From: Cycloclasticus sp. symbiont of Poecilosclerida sp. N
Lineage (GTDB): Bacteria > Pseudomonadota > Gammaproteobacteria > Methylococcales > Cycloclasticaceae
Direction: 5' to 3'
DNA length: 64,000 bases
Assembly (NCBI GenBank): GCA_002101205.1
Contig: LWTM01000071.1
Coordinates: 27,203 to 91,202 of the forward strand
Shown: positions 40,542-52,259 of the stretch, one piece after another
How positions within the stretch are numbered: the first letter of the stretch is position 1
Layout of the letters: the number at the start of each line of letters is the position of its first letter
Notes under the pieces: model-generated
Seen by the model: only the letters and a program-made list of their open reading frames with translations
Databases searched by the model: none
What the model was told of the DNA's origin: nothing
Made by a program: the position numbers and the translations under genes

Positions 40542-42485
40542 ATGGCTAAAATTATAGGTATTGACTTAGGAACGACGAACTCGTGTGTTGCTGTTTTAGA
40601 GGGCGGTAGCGCGAAAGTGATTGAGAACAGCGAGGGCGCAAGAACAACGCCTTCTATCGTTGCTTTCACAGCAGATGGTGAAGTGCTCGTTGGCCAGTCA
40701 GCTAAGCGTCAAGCGGTTACTAATCCTACAAACACTGTGTTTGCGTCTAAACGTTTAATTGGGCGCAAATTTTCTGACGACGTAGTTCAAAAAGACGTCA
40801 GCATGGTGCCGTATGACATCGTCAAAGCAGACAATGGCGATGCATGGATTGAAGCGCAAGGAAAAAAACTAGCGCCACCTGAAATTGCATCACGCATCTT
40901 AATGAAACTTAAAAAAGATGCAGCCGCTTATTTAGGTGAAGAGGTAACAGAAGCGGTTATTACCGTGCCCGCTTACTTCAATGATTCACAGCGTCAAGCG
41001 ACTAAAGATGCAGGTAAAATTGCTGGCTTAGAGGTTAAGCGTATTATTAACGAGCCAACAGCTGCGGCACTTGCCTACGGTATGGATAAGAAAGCAGGCG
41101 ACCGTACGATTGCTGTGTATGACTTAGGTGGTGGCACATTCGATGTATCTATCATTGAAATTGCAGAAATTGATGGCGAGCATCAGTTTGAAGTGCTTTC
41201 TACAAATGGCGATACATTCTTAGGTGGTGAGGATTTCGATTTACGTATTATCGACTTTCTTTCCGATGAATTTAAGAAAGAAAACTCTGTCGATTTGCAT
41301 AACGACCCTTTAGCGCTACAGCGCTTAAAAGAAGCCGCTGAAAAAGCAAAAATCGAGTTGTCTTCAAACCAGCAAACAGACATTAACTTGCCTTACATTA
41401 CTGCGGATGCAAGTGGTCCTAAGCATTTAAACGTTAAGCTAACACGCGCAAAACTAGAGTCACTAGTCGGTGAACTTGTAGAGCGTACTATAGCGCCATG
41501 TAAAACGGCCGTGAAAGATGCTGGCTTGTCTATTTCAGACATTGACGACGTCATCTTGGTGGGCGGTCAAACACGCATGCCTAAGGTTCAAGAACTAGTG
41601 GCTGAATACTTCGGTAAAGACCCTCGTAAAGATGTAAACCCAGATGAAGCGGTTGCTTCAGGTGCTGCCATTCAAGCAGGTGTTTTAGCAGGTGATGTGA
41701 AAGATGTTCTTTTATTAGACGTAACACCGCTATCACTCGGTATTGAAACAATGGGCGGGGTTATGACCAAGCTTATTGAGAAAAACACAACGATTCCAAG
41801 TAAAGCAGGGCAAACATTCTCAACTGCTGAAGACAATCAAACAGCCGTCACTGTTCACGTATTACAAGGTGAACGTGAAATGGCCTCAGGGAATAAATCT
41901 TTAGGTCGCTTTGATCTTCAAGACATTCCGCCAGCACGTCGCGGCACGCCACAAATTGAAGTGTCTTTTGACATCGATGCGAATGGTATTTTGAACGTAT
42001 CAGCTAAAGACAAAGCAACAGGTAAAGAGCAATCGGTTGTTATTACAGCATCTAGTGGCTTGTCTGGTGAAGAAGTAGACAGCATGATTAATGATGCAAA
42101 GCTTCATGCTGAGGAAGATAAAAAATTGCACGAGTTGGTCACAGTAAAAAATACGGCTGACGGCATGATTCACGCAACTGAGCAGTCTATTGAAGAAATG
42201 GGCGATAAGGTTGACGACGCTGAAAAAACTGATATTGAAGCGGCGATTAAAGAGCTTCAAGAAGTGATTAAAGGCGACGATAAGGGCGCTATTGAAACGA
42301 AAACGGAAGCGTTAACAGCATTGTCTGGCAAACTGGCTGAAAAAATGTACGCAGATGCAGGCGCAGCAGATGCGACGGCGGCACAAGGCGAAACAAATGC
42401 GAGTGCAGATGATGTCGTAGATGCTGAGTTTGAAGAAGTTAATGACGATAAAGACGATAAAGACGATAAAGGTGATAAAAAGTAA
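40542..42485 (+). CDS. dnaK: Chaperone DnaK
   Basis: [46 protein letters not shown]. Confidence 0.98.
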   Translation: MAKIIGIDLGTTNSCVAVLEGGSAKVIENSEGARTTPSIVAFTADGEVLVGQSAKRQAVTNPTNTVFASKRLIGRKFSDDVVQKDVSMVPYDIVKADNGDAWIEAQGKKLAPPEIASRILMKLKKDAAAYLGEEVTEAVITVPAYFNDSQRQATKDAGKIAGLEVKRIINEPTAAALAYGMDKKAGDRTIAVYDLGGGTFDVSIIEIAEIDGEHQFEVLSTNGDTFLGGEDFDLRIIDFLSDEFKKENSVDLHNDPLALQRLKEAAEKAKIELSSNQQTDINLPYITADASGPKHLNVKLTRAKLESLVGELVERTIAPCKTAVKDAGLSISDIDDVILVGGQTRMPKVQELVAEYFGKDPRKDVNPDEAVASGAAIQAGVLAGDVKDVLLLDVTPLSLGIETMGGVMTKLIEKNTTIPSKAGQTFSTAEDNQTAVTVHVLQGEREMASGNKSLGRFDLQDIPPARRGTPQIEVSFDIDANGILNVSAKDKATGKEQSVVITASSGLSGEEVDSMINDAKLHAEEDKKLHELVTVKNTADGMIHATEQSIEEMGDKVDDAEKTDIEAAIKELQEVIKGDDKGAIETKTEALTALSGKLAEKMYADAGAADATAAQGETNASADDVVDAEFEEVNDDKDDKDDKGDKK

Positions 42486-42541
42486 TCGTTTAGTTCGTCT
42501 TAACTAAAACGAAATACAGCCTGTTTTTAGAGCTGCGATAT

Positions 42542-42563
42542 AGCCGCCGATTTATCGGTGGCT
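42542..42563 (+). terminator. Hairpin between dnaK and dnaJ
   Basis: agccgccgat-tt-atcggtggct stem followed by short T-rich stretch; could be attenuating or mRNA-stabilising. Confidence 0.45.
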
Positions 42564-42666
42564 TTGTCGTATAAAAAAGTTGAGTTAAACGGAGAGTCTT
42601 TCGTTTAAGTGTAAAAACCCTGCGGGGAGAAACTGATGTCTTACGGACATTCAAGATGTGAGAATG

Positions 42667-43779
42667 ATGGCAAAAGAAGATTTTTACAAAATACTAGAAG
42701 TTTCGCGTGACGCCAGTGATCGTGAAATCAAGAAAGCCTATCGACGTCTAGCGATGAAGCATCATCCTGATAGGAATACGGATAACGCTGATGCGGAAGA
42801 AAAGTTTAAAGTTATCCAAGAAGCGTACGCGGTATTAAGTGACGAACAAAAACGCGCTGGGTATGATCAGTTTGGCCATGCAGGGGTCGACCAATCTATG
42901 GGCGGTGGGCAGCGTTCCGGTGACCCGTTTGGCGATATGTTTGGTGATATTTTCGGTCGAAGCGGAGGCGGACATCGCAGTCAAGCAACACGCGGGGCCG
43001 ACCTAGGCTACAATCTAAACCTTTCTCTAGAAGACGCTGTTTCCGGAATGGAAACTAAAGTAAAAGTACCCACCTCTGTTAGCTGTGATGGGTGTAAGGG
43101 TAGCGGTTCAAAAAGCGGAAAATCAGGCGTTTGTAGTTCTTGTGGCGGACATGGACAAGTACGTATGCAACAAGGCCTGTTTTCGGTCCAACAAACTTGC
43201 CCAGCGTGTCGCGGCTCTGGGTCCATTATTAAAGACCCTTGTGGAAAGTGTCGTGGTACAGGTAAAACTAAAGATCAAAAAACCTTATCCGTTAAAATCC
43301 CGCCTGGTGTCGATACAGGCGACCGTATTCGTTTAGGTGGCGAGGGTGAAGCCGGTGCCCTTGGCGGCCCCTCTGGTGATTTGTACGTACAAGTCAACGT
43401 TCTAGAGCATGCGATTTTTAGCCGTGACGGCTCTAATTTACATTGTGATATGCCGATAAGTTTTGTGACGGCAACATTAGGCGGTGAGCTTGCAGTGCCG
43501 ACATTATCAGGGAAAGTTAAGCTTAAAGTTCCAATAGGAACGCAAACAGGGAAACAATTCAGACTGCGTGGCAAAGGTGTTAAACAAGTAAGAGGTGGGC
43601 CTGTTGGTGATTTAATGTGTCGCGTAAACGTTGAAACACCTGTTAACTTAACAGCAGAGCAAAAAAATCTCGTGACACAACTTGAAACATCTTTTAAAAC
43701 AGGTGGTACACGACACAGCCCCCGAGAACATTCATGGGTGGGCGGTGTTAAAAGCTTTTTTGATAAAATGAAGTCTTAA
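42667..43779 (+). CDS. dnaJ: Chaperone DnaJ
   Basis: [37 protein letters not shown] (HPD), four CxxCxGxG zinc motifs; ORF track start 42658. Confidence 0.97.
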   Translation: MAKEDFYKILEVSRDASDREIKKAYRRLAMKHHPDRNTDNADAEEKFKVIQEAYAVLSDEQKRAGYDQFGHAGVDQSMGGGQRSGDPFGDMFGDIFGRSGGGHRSQATRGADLGYNLNLSLEDAVSGMETKVKVPTSVSCDGCKGSGSKSGKSGVCSSCGGHGQVRMQQGLFSVQQTCPACRGSGSIIKDPCGKCRGTGKTKDQKTLSVKIPPGVDTGDRIRLGGEGEAGALGGPSGDLYVQVNVLEHAIFSRDGSNLHCDMPISFVTATLGGELAVPTLSGKVKLKVPIGTQTGKQFRLRGKGVKQVRGGPVGDLMCRVNVETPVNLTAEQKNLVTQLETSFKTGGTRHSPREHSWVGGVKSFFDKMKS

Positions 43780-43858
43780 TATTTAGAAATAGAAAGAGTA
43801 GTTTAATTCTGTGTAATGTAGCATGGCTCTTTTAGGGCATTCAAAGTAAGGAGATGAC

Positions 43859-44665
43859 GTGGCTAACATAGCAATATCCGGTGCCAGTGGGCGTATGGGC
43901 CTTAACTTAATTAAAGCCTGTCAGCAAAATGAATTAGCAGCACTGAGTGTTGCGATTGAACGAGAAGGTTCGTCAGCAATTGGCAAAGATGCGGGGGAAA
44001 TAGCTGGACTTGAAAGTCAACAAGTTCAGGTGGTGTCGGAATATCAAGGCAGCGCAGCTGATTTTGAGGTGCTAGTTGACTTTACACGCCCAGAAGCCTG
44101 TCTTGAAAAAATAGCTTTTTGTAAAGCAAATAAAAAAGCTATCGTGATCGGCACAACGGGATTCACCGAAGAACAAAAAATACAAATAACGTCAGCTTCT
44201 AAAGCAATACCGGTTGTTTTTGCGCCGAATATGGGTGTCGGCGTTAATGTAATGCTGAAACTCTTGGAATTAGCAGCAAAAGCCATTGGTGAGTTCGTCG
44301 ATATTGAAGTTATCGAAGCGCACCATAAGCACAAGGTAGATGCGCCGTCCGGCACAGCACTTAAAATGGCTGAGGTGGTAGCTGATGCGATGGGAAAAAG
44401 CCTCGATGACTGTGCTGTGTACTCACGTGAGGGTATAACGGGCGAGCGCGAAACAGGAACAATTGGTTTTGCTACAATACGGGCAGGCGACATTGTTGGT
44501 GAGCATACTGTTATGTTTGCTGATGAGGGCGAACGTATTGAAATCAGCCATAAAGCGACCAGCCGTATGACCTTTGCGACAGGGGCCATAAGGGCGGCTT
44601 GTTGGGCTACGCAACAAGCCGCAGGCTTGTATGATATGCAAGACGTTCTCGGCTTAAAAGATTAA
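43859..44665 (+). CDS. dapB: 4-hydroxy-tetrahydrodipicolinate reductase
   Basis: [27 protein letters not shown]. Confidence 0.97.
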   Translation: MANIAISGASGRMGLNLIKACQQNELAALSVAIEREGSSAIGKDAGEIAGLESQQVQVVSEYQGSAADFEVLVDFTRPEACLEKIAFCKANKKAIVIGTTGFTEEQKIQITSASKAIPVVFAPNMGVGVNVMLKLLELAAKAIGEFVDIEVIEAHHKHKVDAPSGTALKMAEVVADAMGKSLDDCAVYSREGITGERETGTIGFATIRAGDIVGEHTVMFADEGERIEISHKATSRMTFATGAIRAACWATQQAAGLYDMQDVLGLKD

Positions 44666-44806
44666 GTAATGATTTGAATGGACGCCATCTTTGCTGTGGG
44701 CAAAGATTGTTTTTAGCCCGCATGGTTTTCTGTTAGTATCAAGTTCATTACAGTGAGTGTTGTCGACTCATAGCTAAAAATAATTTAAAAATTGGGGAGA
44801 TTAAAA

Positions 44807-46183
44807 ATGGGTTTATTTTGCAAAATAGCAGCCAAGTTCGGCTTTGGTTGTTCAAAAAAAGAACAAACTCCAGTAGCAAAGCCAGCCAGTACAGTCGCTT
44901 CGTCTGAGGTTAAAAAAACAGCTCCAGCAGCATCAAAGGCTAATAAATATGTACTTATTGGTGCAGGCCCAGCGTCAGTTAGAGCGGCAGAAACGTTACG
45001 CAAAGCTGACTCTGCTTGCTCCATTATAATGATTGGCTTAGAGACTGAATCACCTTATTCTCGCATGGCGTTGCCGTACTACTTAAGCGGTATGATTGAA
45101 GAGCAGGGCACCCATCTTAGGAAATCAGAAAGCCACTTCGACGAACAGAATATTAATCATGTGCACGCTAAGGTTGAAAAAATTGAACCCGAACAAAAGC
45201 GTGTAGTGTTAGATAATGGCGATGTTGTTGATTACGATAAATTAATGATTGCCACGGGTTCTCGCCCAGCGAACTGCCCTTTCCCGGGCTCTGAAAATGA
45301 CGGCGTTGTTAATTGCTGGACATTAGCTGATGGCAGAAAAATACTCGACACCATCAAGCCAGGATCAAAAGTGGCGTTATTAGGTGCAGGCTTCGTTGCA
45401 TCGATTATTATTGAAGCGATGCTTAAAAGAGGCGCTGATTTAACGGTCATGATGGGTCGTACAGGCAAAATGGTTAGTCGAATGATGGACGAAACGGCGG
45501 GCGGGATGATTAAATCATGGTGTGAAGCAAAAGGCGTAACAACCATCCTTCCTGCAACTATTAAATCTATCGAACCCGGGCCTGCGCTAAGACGCGATGA
45601 TGATAGCCTGACACAATACGACCTCATCATCGTTGCAACGGGTGTTCGTTCAAATATTGAGTTTTTAGAAGGCAGCGGCATTGAAACTGATAACGGCATT
45701 CTTGTTGACTCAGGCTTGCGCACAAATGTAGATGATATTTACGCCGCTGGCGATGTTGCTCAAGGCGTAGACTTCTCAACAGGAGGCCAATCTGTTCATG
45801 CTATTCAACCAACAGCGGTTGATCATGGACGAATTGCGGCAACTAATATGATGGGCGGTTCGGCTAGCTACAAAGGCAGTTTAAGCATGAATGTCCTAGA
45901 CACATCTGGTTTGGTATCGACCTCATTTGGTAGCTGGGGCGGTGTAGAAGGTGGCGAAACAGCAACGTTGTTAGATATTGATAACTACAAATATGTGCGT
46001 TTAAACTTTAAAGATGACTTGCTGGTCGGTGCGATAACAGTTGGGCGCACTGATTATATTGGTGTTATGAGAGGCTTGATACAATCTGAAGTTCGACTAG
46101 GCGAATGGAAAGAAAAGCTAATAGAAGACCCAACATTATTAATGAATGCTTACTTAGCTCAGTCTTTAGACGTGGCTAGATAG
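44807..46183 (+). CDS. NAD(P)/FAD-dependent oxidoreductase with N-terminal extension
   Basis: GAGPASVRAAE and LLGAGFVASIIIEAM dinucleotide-binding motifs, IYAAGDVAQ; N-term MGLFCKIAAKFGFGCSKKEQTPVAKPA... Ala/Pro/Lys-rich linker; ORF track start 44792. Confidence 0.85.
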   Translation: MGLFCKIAAKFGFGCSKKEQTPVAKPASTVASSEVKKTAPAASKANKYVLIGAGPASVRAAETLRKADSACSIIMIGLETESPYSRMALPYYLSGMIEEQGTHLRKSESHFDEQNINHVHAKVEKIEPEQKRVVLDNGDVVDYDKLMIATGSRPANCPFPGSENDGVVNCWTLADGRKILDTIKPGSKVALLGAGFVASIIIEAMLKRGADLTVMMGRTGKMVSRMMDETAGGMIKSWCEAKGVTTILPATIKSIEPGPALRRDDDSLTQYDLIIVATGVRSNIEFLEGSGIETDNGILVDSGLRTNVDDIYAAGDVAQGVDFSTGGQSVHAIQPTAVDHGRIAATNMMGGSASYKGSLSMNVLDTSGLVSTSFGSWGGVEGGETATLLDIDNYKYVRLNFKDDLLVGAITVGRTDYIGVMRGLIQSEVRLGEWKEKLIEDPTLLMNAYLAQSLDVAR

Positions 46184-46284
46184 GCAGTATTTTACCGACA
46201 GTATTAGCGAAAGCGCTATTGAGATAGATTGGACAGTTAGATACTAAATCCAGTAAAATCCGCGCTCATACATGTTAACAATCG

Positions 46285-46320
46285 AAACGGGTAGGCCAAC
46301 AATGGTTCTTCCCGTTTTGC
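46285..46320 (+). terminator. Extended hairpin upstream of carA
   Basis: AAACGGG-ta-GGCCA-acaa-TGGTT-ctt-CCCGTTTT; terminator or leader structure. Confidence 0.45.
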
Positions 46321-46340
46321 ATATCTAAAGGTGGTGTAAT

Positions 46341-47477
46341 TTGTCTGATACAGCGATACTGGTCCTCGAAGACGGTAGTGTTTTTTACGGTCAATCAATA
46401 GGCGCTGAAGGCATTACGACAGGCGAAGTCGTTTTTAATACATCGATGACTGGCTACCAAGAAATCCTTACAGATCCTTCTTACTCACATCAAATCGTCA
46501 CACTAACTTATCCGCATATTGGTAATGTTGGCGTCAATGCGCAAGACGAGGAGTCTGCAGCCATTCATGCGCGCGGTTTAGTTATTAGAGATTTACCGCT
46601 AACGCACAGTAATTGGCGTTCTGAAGAGTCGTTAGCTGATTATTTAAAACGCAACAGCCTTGTTGCGATTGCAGATATTGATACGCGCAAACTGACTCGA
46701 ATGCTCAGAAAAAAAGGCGCACAACGCGGTTGCATCATTGCTGGTGAATCCGTTGACGAAGCATTAGCTTTGAAATATGCTAAAGAAGTTACTTCATTGA
46801 AAGGCCTAGATTTAACGCAAGTAGTCACTTGTGAAAAGCCCTATGATTGGAAAGATTCAGTGTGGCAACTTGAGTCTGTTGCAAACGAGACACCAGCAAA
46901 GCCAATCTTTAAAGTAGTGGCCTACGACTTTGGTGTTAAGCGTAATATTTTACGCCTATTAGTCGCGTCAGGTTGTGACGTGCATGTGGTGCCGGCAAAA
47001 ACACCCGTTGATGAAGTGTTAGCCATGTCACCAGACGGGGTGTTCTTATCCAATGGCCCAGGCGACCCAGAACCTTGTGATTACGCCATTGAGGCGATCA
47101 AAGTTATCTTAGCGAAAAAGATCCCAACCTTTGGCATCTGTTTGGGTCATCAGTTGTTAGCTTTAGCCAGCGGTGCGTCTACAGTAAAAATGAAGTTTGG
47201 GCATCACGGTGCAAACCACCCTGTGCAGGACTTATCGACACAAGGCGTCATGATTACCAGTCAAAATCACGGTTTTGCTGTAGACGGCGATTCATTACCG
47301 GATAATTTAAAAGCAACACACGTGTCGTTGTTTGACCAAAGCCTTCAAGGCATTGAGCGGACGGATTGTCCTGCATTTGGTTTCCAAGGCCATCCAGAAG
47401 CAAGCCCAGGCCCACAGGATATTGTTTATTTATTCGAACGATTCACAGCGATGATGCAATCGCATAAACAGTCATAA
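46341..47477 (+). CDS. carA: Carbamoyl-phosphate synthase small subunit
   Basis: [31 protein letters not shown] glutaminase motif; TTG start. Confidence 0.97.
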   Translation: MSDTAILVLEDGSVFYGQSIGAEGITTGEVVFNTSMTGYQEILTDPSYSHQIVTLTYPHIGNVGVNAQDEESAAIHARGLVIRDLPLTHSNWRSEESLADYLKRNSLVAIADIDTRKLTRMLRKKGAQRGCIIAGESVDEALALKYAKEVTSLKGLDLTQVVTCEKPYDWKDSVWQLESVANETPAKPIFKVVAYDFGVKRNILRLLVASGCDVHVVPAKTPVDEVLAMSPDGVFLSNGPGDPEPCDYAIEAIKVILAKKIPTFGICLGHQLLALASGASTVKMKFGHHGANHPVQDLSTQGVMITSQNHGFAVDGDSLPDNLKATHVSLFDQSLQGIERTDCPAFGFQGHPEASPGPQDIVYLFERFTAMMQSHKQS

Positions 47478-47486
47478 AAGAGCGTT

Positions 47487-50400
47487 ATGCCAAAAAGAAC
47501 CGACATACAATCAGTTTTACTTCTAGGCGCAGGCCCTATCGTTATTGGGCAGGCTTGTGAATTTGACTATTCTGGAACGCAAGCCTGTAAAGCGTTAAGA
47601 GAAGAGGGTTACCGCGTCATTTTGGTGAACTCTAATCCGGCAACGATTATGACAGACCCAGAAACGGCCGATGCGATTTACATCGAACCAGTCGATTGGC
47701 AAACAGTTGAGAAAATCATCGAGAAAGAAAAGCCAGATGTTTTATTGCCAACGATGGGCGGACAAACGGCGCTGAACTGTGCCTTAGACCTTGACCGACA
47801 TGGCGTGTTAGCCAAGCATAATATTGAAATGATTGGCGCATCTAAAGAAGCAATCGATAAAGCAGAAGACAGAGATTTATTTAAAAAAGCGATGGCAAAA
47901 ATAGGCTTGTCTACACCACGCTCTTTTGTTGCACATAATATGGAAGAAGCGTTTAGAGCACTTGATGATATTGGCTTTCCAACGATTATCCGTCCTTCCT
48001 TTACGATGGGTGGTAGCGGTGGAGGTATTTCATACAACCGCGAAGAATTTATTGAAATTTGTACGCGTGGACTAGACCTTTCTCCGACTAATGAACTGCT
48101 GATTGAAGAATCAGTTTTGGGCTGGAAAGAGTATGAAATGGAAGTGGTGCGCGATCACAAAGACAATTGCATTATCGTCTGTTCGATCGAAAACGTTGAT
48201 CCAATGGGCGTACACACCGGCGACTCAATAACCGTCGCGCCAGCGCAAACGCTTACTGATAAAGAACATCAAATTTTACGCAACGCCTCGATTGATGTAT
48301 TGCGTGAAATTGGTGTTGATACCGGTGGTTCAAACGTACAGTTTGCGATTAACCCTGATAATGGCGCCATGATTGTGATTGAAATGAATCCACGTGTTTC
48401 GCGCTCATCAGCACTAGCATCTAAAGCGACAGGTTTCCCCATCGCTAAAGTAGCTGCGAAATTAGCGATAGGTTACACGCTAGATGAGTTGAGTAACGAA
48501 ATCACAGGCGGCTCAACACCTGCGTCGTTTGAACCCTCTATTGATTATGTAGTGACTAAAGTGCCGCGTTTTACTTTTGAAAAATTCCCAACAGCGAACG
48601 ATCGTTTAACGACGCAAATGAAGTCAGTGGGCGAAGTGATGGCTGTAGGCAGAACCTTCCAAGAATCATTACAAAAGGCATTACGCGGTCTTGAAACGGG
48701 TATGACAGGTTTAGACCCGATTGTGGATTTAGAAGAAGAAAACGTTGATGCGGTTTTGCGGCATGAAATTCAACAACCTGGCGCCGACCGTATCTGGTAT
48801 TTAGCCGATGCGTTTAGAAAAGGTTTTTCTTTAGAAAGTATAGTTGAACAAACAAAAATTGATCGTTGGTTCTTAGTGCAAATTGAAGACCTGATAAATG
48901 AAGAGGCGGCATTAGTAGGACAAACGCTCAGCTCAGTTGATAAGAAAACAATGTTCCGCCTCAAACGTAAAGGCTTTTCTGATCAACGTCTAGCAACGTT
49001 ATTGAACGCTGAAGAAAACGCAGTGAGACAGGTGCGCCATTGTCAAGGTATTCGCCCTGTTTATAAGCGTATTGACTCATGCGCGGGTGAGTTTGCATCG
49101 TCAACAGCGTATATGTACTCAACCTATGAAGAAGAATGTGAATCACAACCGAGTCAGCGTGAAAAAATAATGGTGTTAGGTGGCGGGCCAAATCGTATCG
49201 GTCAAGGCATAGAATTTGATTACTGTTGCGTTCACGCAGCATTAGCGATGCGTGAAGACGGTTACGAAACCATTATGGTTAACTGTAATCCTGAAACGGT
49301 CTCTACAGACTTCGACACATCGGACCGTTTGTACTTTGAACCGTTAACCCTAGAAGACGTGCTTGAAGTTGTTGCGGTTGAAAAACCAAAAGGCGTAATT
49401 GTGCAGTACGGCGGACAAACACCACTTAAATTAGCCGAAGATTTAGAAGCGGCAGGGGTGCCTATTATTGGCACATCACCTGAAGCGATTGATTTAGCTG
49501 AAGATCGTGAGCGTTTTCAGCAGTTAGTAGAAAAATTAGGTTTATTACAGCCGCCTAACAGAACAGCCAGAGAGCCAGAACAAGCGGTGTTGTTGGCAGA
49601 AGAAATTGGTTATCCATTAGTCGTTCGTCCATCTTATGTGTTGGGTGGACGGGCAATGGAAATTGTTTATAACGAATCTGAGTTACGGACTTACATGCGT
49701 GAAGCAGTCAGTGTTTCTAATAATTCGCCTGTTCTACTGGACCGTTTCTTAGATGATGCGGTGGAAGTGGATGTGGATGCTATTTTTGATGGCGAAGAGC
49801 TATTGATTGGCGGCATTATGGAGCATATTGAGCAAGCCGGTGTGCACTCAGGTGATTCAGCGTGTTCATTACCGCCGTTCGATTTAAGCGAAGACGTACA
49901 AGATAGAATGCGCGTGCAATCCAAAGCGTTGGCACGTGAATTAGGTGTGCTGGGTTTAATGAACATTCAATTCGCGATTAAAGGCGATGATATTTATATT
50001 TTAGAAGTAAACCCGCGTGCTTCACGTTCGGTGCCTTTCGTGTCAAAAGTAACCGGCTACCCGTTGGCTAAAATTGCTGCACGCTGTATGGTGGGGCAAT
50101 CATTAGCGCAGCAAGGTACAACAAAAGAAATTATTCCCGATTACTTCTGTGTAAAAGAGTCCGTTTTTCCGTTTGTTAAATTCTCTAATGTTGACCCTAT
50201 TTTAGGTCCAGAGATGAAGTCAACTGGCGAAGTGATGGGTGTCGGCGATACTTTTGGTGAAGCATTTGGGAAATCGCAAAGAGCGGCCGGTATTGAGTTA
50301 TCTAATGAGGACAAAGTGTTGTTCAGCGTTAGAGAAGCGGATAAATTGAAAATGCTAGAGCTTGCGAAAACACTGGTTTCTCGTGGCAAAAAAATTCTAG

Positions 50401-50702
50401 CAACGCGTGGAACGGCAGACGCCTTAAAAGCCGCCGGTATAGAGTGTGAAGTGGTTAATAAAGTTAGCGAAGGGCGGCCGCATATCGTTGATGTTATTAA
50501 GAACGAGAGTATTCAATTGGTTGTTAATACAACAGAAGGAAAACAAGCCATTACAGATTCATTTTCCATACGACGCGAGTCTCTGCAAAACAAGGCGACT
50601 TATTGCACGACGATAGCCGGCGCGAAAGCAACGATTGATGCGTTGGCTGATATTACAGTTAAAGAAGTCAGAGAGCTTCATGAATTACAGGCACGTCACT
50701 AA
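47487..50702 (+). CDS. carB: Carbamoyl-phosphate synthase large subunit
   Basis: 1071 aa, duplicated ATP-grasp halves, [29 protein letters not shown]. Confidence 0.98.
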   Translation: MPKRTDIQSVLLLGAGPIVIGQACEFDYSGTQACKALREEGYRVILVNSNPATIMTDPETADAIYIEPVDWQTVEKIIEKEKPDVLLPTMGGQTALNCALDLDRHGVLAKHNIEMIGASKEAIDKAEDRDLFKKAMAKIGLSTPRSFVAHNMEEAFRALDDIGFPTIIRPSFTMGGSGGGISYNREEFIEICTRGLDLSPTNELLIEESVLGWKEYEMEVVRDHKDNCIIVCSIENVDPMGVHTGDSITVAPAQTLTDKEHQILRNASIDVLREIGVDTGGSNVQFAINPDNGAMIVIEMNPRVSRSSALASKATGFPIAKVAAKLAIGYTLDELSNEITGGSTPASFEPSIDYVVTKVPRFTFEKFPTANDRLTTQMKSVGEVMAVGRTFQESLQKALRGLETGMTGLDPIVDLEEENVDAVLRHEIQQPGADRIWYLADAFRKGFSLESIVEQTKIDRWFLVQIEDLINEEAALVGQTLSSVDKKTMFRLKRKGFSDQRLATLLNAEENAVRQVRHCQGIRPVYKRIDSCAGEFASSTAYMYSTYEEECESQPSQREKIMVLGGGPNRIGQGIEFDYCCVHAALAMREDGYETIMVNCNPETVSTDFDTSDRLYFEPLTLEDVLEVVAVEKPKGVIVQYGGQTPLKLAEDLEAAGVPIIGTSPEAIDLAEDRERFQQLVEKLGLLQPPNRTAREPEQAVLLAEEIGYPLVVRPSYVLGGRAMEIVYNESELRTYMREAVSVSNNSPVLLDRFLDDAVEVDVDAIFDGEELLIGGIMEHIEQAGVHSGDSACSLPPFDLSEDVQDRMRVQSKALARELGVLGLMNIQFAIKGDDIYILEVNPRASRSVPFVSKVTGYPLAKIAARCMVGQSLAQQGTTKEIIPDYFCVKESVFPFVKFSNVDPILGPEMKSTGEVMGVGDTFGEAFGKSQRAAGIELSNEDKVLFSVREADKLKMLELAKTLVSRGKKILATRGTADALKAAGIECEVVNKVSEGRPHIVDVIKNESIQLVVNTTEGKQAITDSFSIRRESLQNKATYCTTIAGAKATIDALADITVKEVRELHELQARH

Positions 50703-50725
50703 ACCGTAGAACGTAGGATTATTTT

Positions 50726-51202
50726 ATGAGCAAGACACCGTTAACAAAAAAAGGCGCACAAAGTTTAAAGGACGAATTGGATGACTTAAGAAACGTAAAG
50801 CGCCCAAAAATAACCGAAGCCATTGCCGACGCAAGAGCGCATGGTGATTTAAAAGAAAATGCCGAATATCATGCGGCGCGTGAAGAGCAAGGCCTTGTTG
50901 AAGCAAGAGTCAGGGATATTGAAGCTAAGTTGAGTAACGCCCAAGTGGTTGATGTTTCAAACCTTGATGCTAATGGGAAAGTTGTATTTGGCTGCACTGT
51001 GGAGCTTGAAAATATCGCAACACAAGAGCATATATGCTACACAATTGTCGGTGAAGATGAGGCGGATATCAAAAATAATTTAATATCGTATGCCTCACCA
51101 TTTGCTAAAGCATTAATTGGTAAGGAAGAGGGCGATATTGCTGAAGTTAGAGCACCTGCAGGTGTTAGTGAATACGAAATTACAGAAGTTCGCTACGAAT
51201 AA
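50726..51202 (+). CDS. greA: Transcription elongation factor GreA
   Basis: [50 protein letters not shown]. Confidence 0.97.
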   Translation: MSKTPLTKKGAQSLKDELDDLRNVKRPKITEAIADARAHGDLKENAEYHAAREEQGLVEARVRDIEAKLSNAQVVDVSNLDANGKVVFGCTVELENIATQEHICYTIVGEDEADIKNNLISYASPFAKALIGKEEGDIAEVRAPAGVSEYEITEVRYE

Positions 51203-51207
51203 TATTC

Positions 51208-51495
51208 TTAGGAATAAGCTTTCTTATCGTTGTTTTCGCGGTAAAAAACGGCGGTAAAACCAATCGTTTGAACAATCTCTGAGCTAGTTTGTTCAGCGAT
51301 ACGCTGGATGATAAGCTTTTTATCGTCACGGTCTGCGGCAGAAACTTTTACTTTGATGAGTTCATGATGCTCAATCGCCAGTTCAATCTCATCTAATACA
51401 GTACTTGTTAAACCAGATTGCCCCACTCGAACAACAGGCTTTAGCCGATGCGCGTGAAATTTTAATTTCTTCTTTTGCAGGTTTGATATGGTCAT
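51208..51495 (-). CDS. yhbY: YhbY family RNA-binding protein
   Basis: LQKKKLKFHAHRLKPVVRVGQSGLTSTVLDEIELAIEHHELIKVKV CRM domain. Confidence 0.94.
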   Translation of the reverse strand: MTISNLQKKKLKFHAHRLKPVVRVGQSGLTSTVLDEIELAIEHHELIKVKVSAADRDDKKLIIQRIAEQTSSEIVQTIGFTAVFYRENNDKKAYS

Positions 51496-51542
51496 AATGA
51501 ATCGATAAATGAATATTTATTTAGGATGCGCATTTTACACGA

Positions 51543-52163
51543 ATGAGAAAACATAAAAATAAACAAAAGTGGCTTGATGAGCACTTTAATGATGAATACG
51601 TAAAAAAAGCGCAACAAATGGGCTTGCGTTCGCGAGCAGTTTTTAAATTAGAAGAGATTAATAAAAAAGACAACTTATTTCGTCCTGAGCAAATTGTTGT
51701 TGATTTAGGCGCAGCACCAGGTGGTTGGTCGGAATATGCCGTTAAGAAAATAGCAGGTAAAGGCCAGGTTATCGCTTTAGATCTATTGGATATTGAGCCT
51801 ATTGAAGGCGTGGATTTTATCAAAGGTGACTTTAGTGATGATGCGGTACTTGAAGAGCTTCTAGCTCTTACAGACCAACAGCCAATAGATATTATATTGT
51901 CAGATATAGCGCCTAACATGAGTGGAAACAATGCCATTGACCAACCCAAGGCTATGTATTTGGCGGAGTTAGCGTTAGATTTTGCAAAAAACAGCTTGTC
52001 AAAAAAAGGGATGTTTTTAATTAAACTTTTCCAAGGCGAAGGTTTTGACCCGTTCGTTCAAGATACGAAAACAGCGTTTGTGAATGTTGTTATACGAAAG
52101 CCGAAGGCATCACGCTCACGCAGTAGGGAGGTCTACCTTTTGGCAAAGGGCTTGAAGTTGTAG
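51543..52163 (+). CDS. rlmE: 23S rRNA (uridine 2'-O) methyltransferase RlmE (FtsJ)
   Basis: SRAVFKLEEI, DLGAAPGGWSEY, SDIAPNMSG; divergent from yhbY. Confidence 0.96.
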   Translation: MRKHKNKQKWLDEHFNDEYVKKAQQMGLRSRAVFKLEEINKKDNLFRPEQIVVDLGAAPGGWSEYAVKKIAGKGQVIALDLLDIEPIEGVDFIKGDFSDDAVLEELLALTDQQPIDIILSDIAPNMSGNNAIDQPKAMYLAELALDFAKNSLSKKGMFLIKLFQGEGFDPFVQDTKTAFVNVVIRKPKASRSRSREVYLLAKGLKL

Positions 52164-52259
52164 TAACCTACCCCCATATCATTGAACGAATCAGACGAAT
52201 AATAGTCGGAATTCAAAGATTGCTATTATTTTAGTAAAAATTTAAAGAGGAGTGCTACT

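Noticed and set aside
42400-42485. [13 protein letters not shown] repeat at the DnaK C-terminus as a special feature
   Set aside because: Acidic disordered DnaK tails ending in charged residues are common; not unusual enough
44044-44589. 181-aa antisense ORF opposite dapB, and similar long antisense ORFs opposite oadB, accD and cvpA
   Set aside because: Overlap strongly recognisable conserved genes; compositions typical of reverse-strand translations; no RBS
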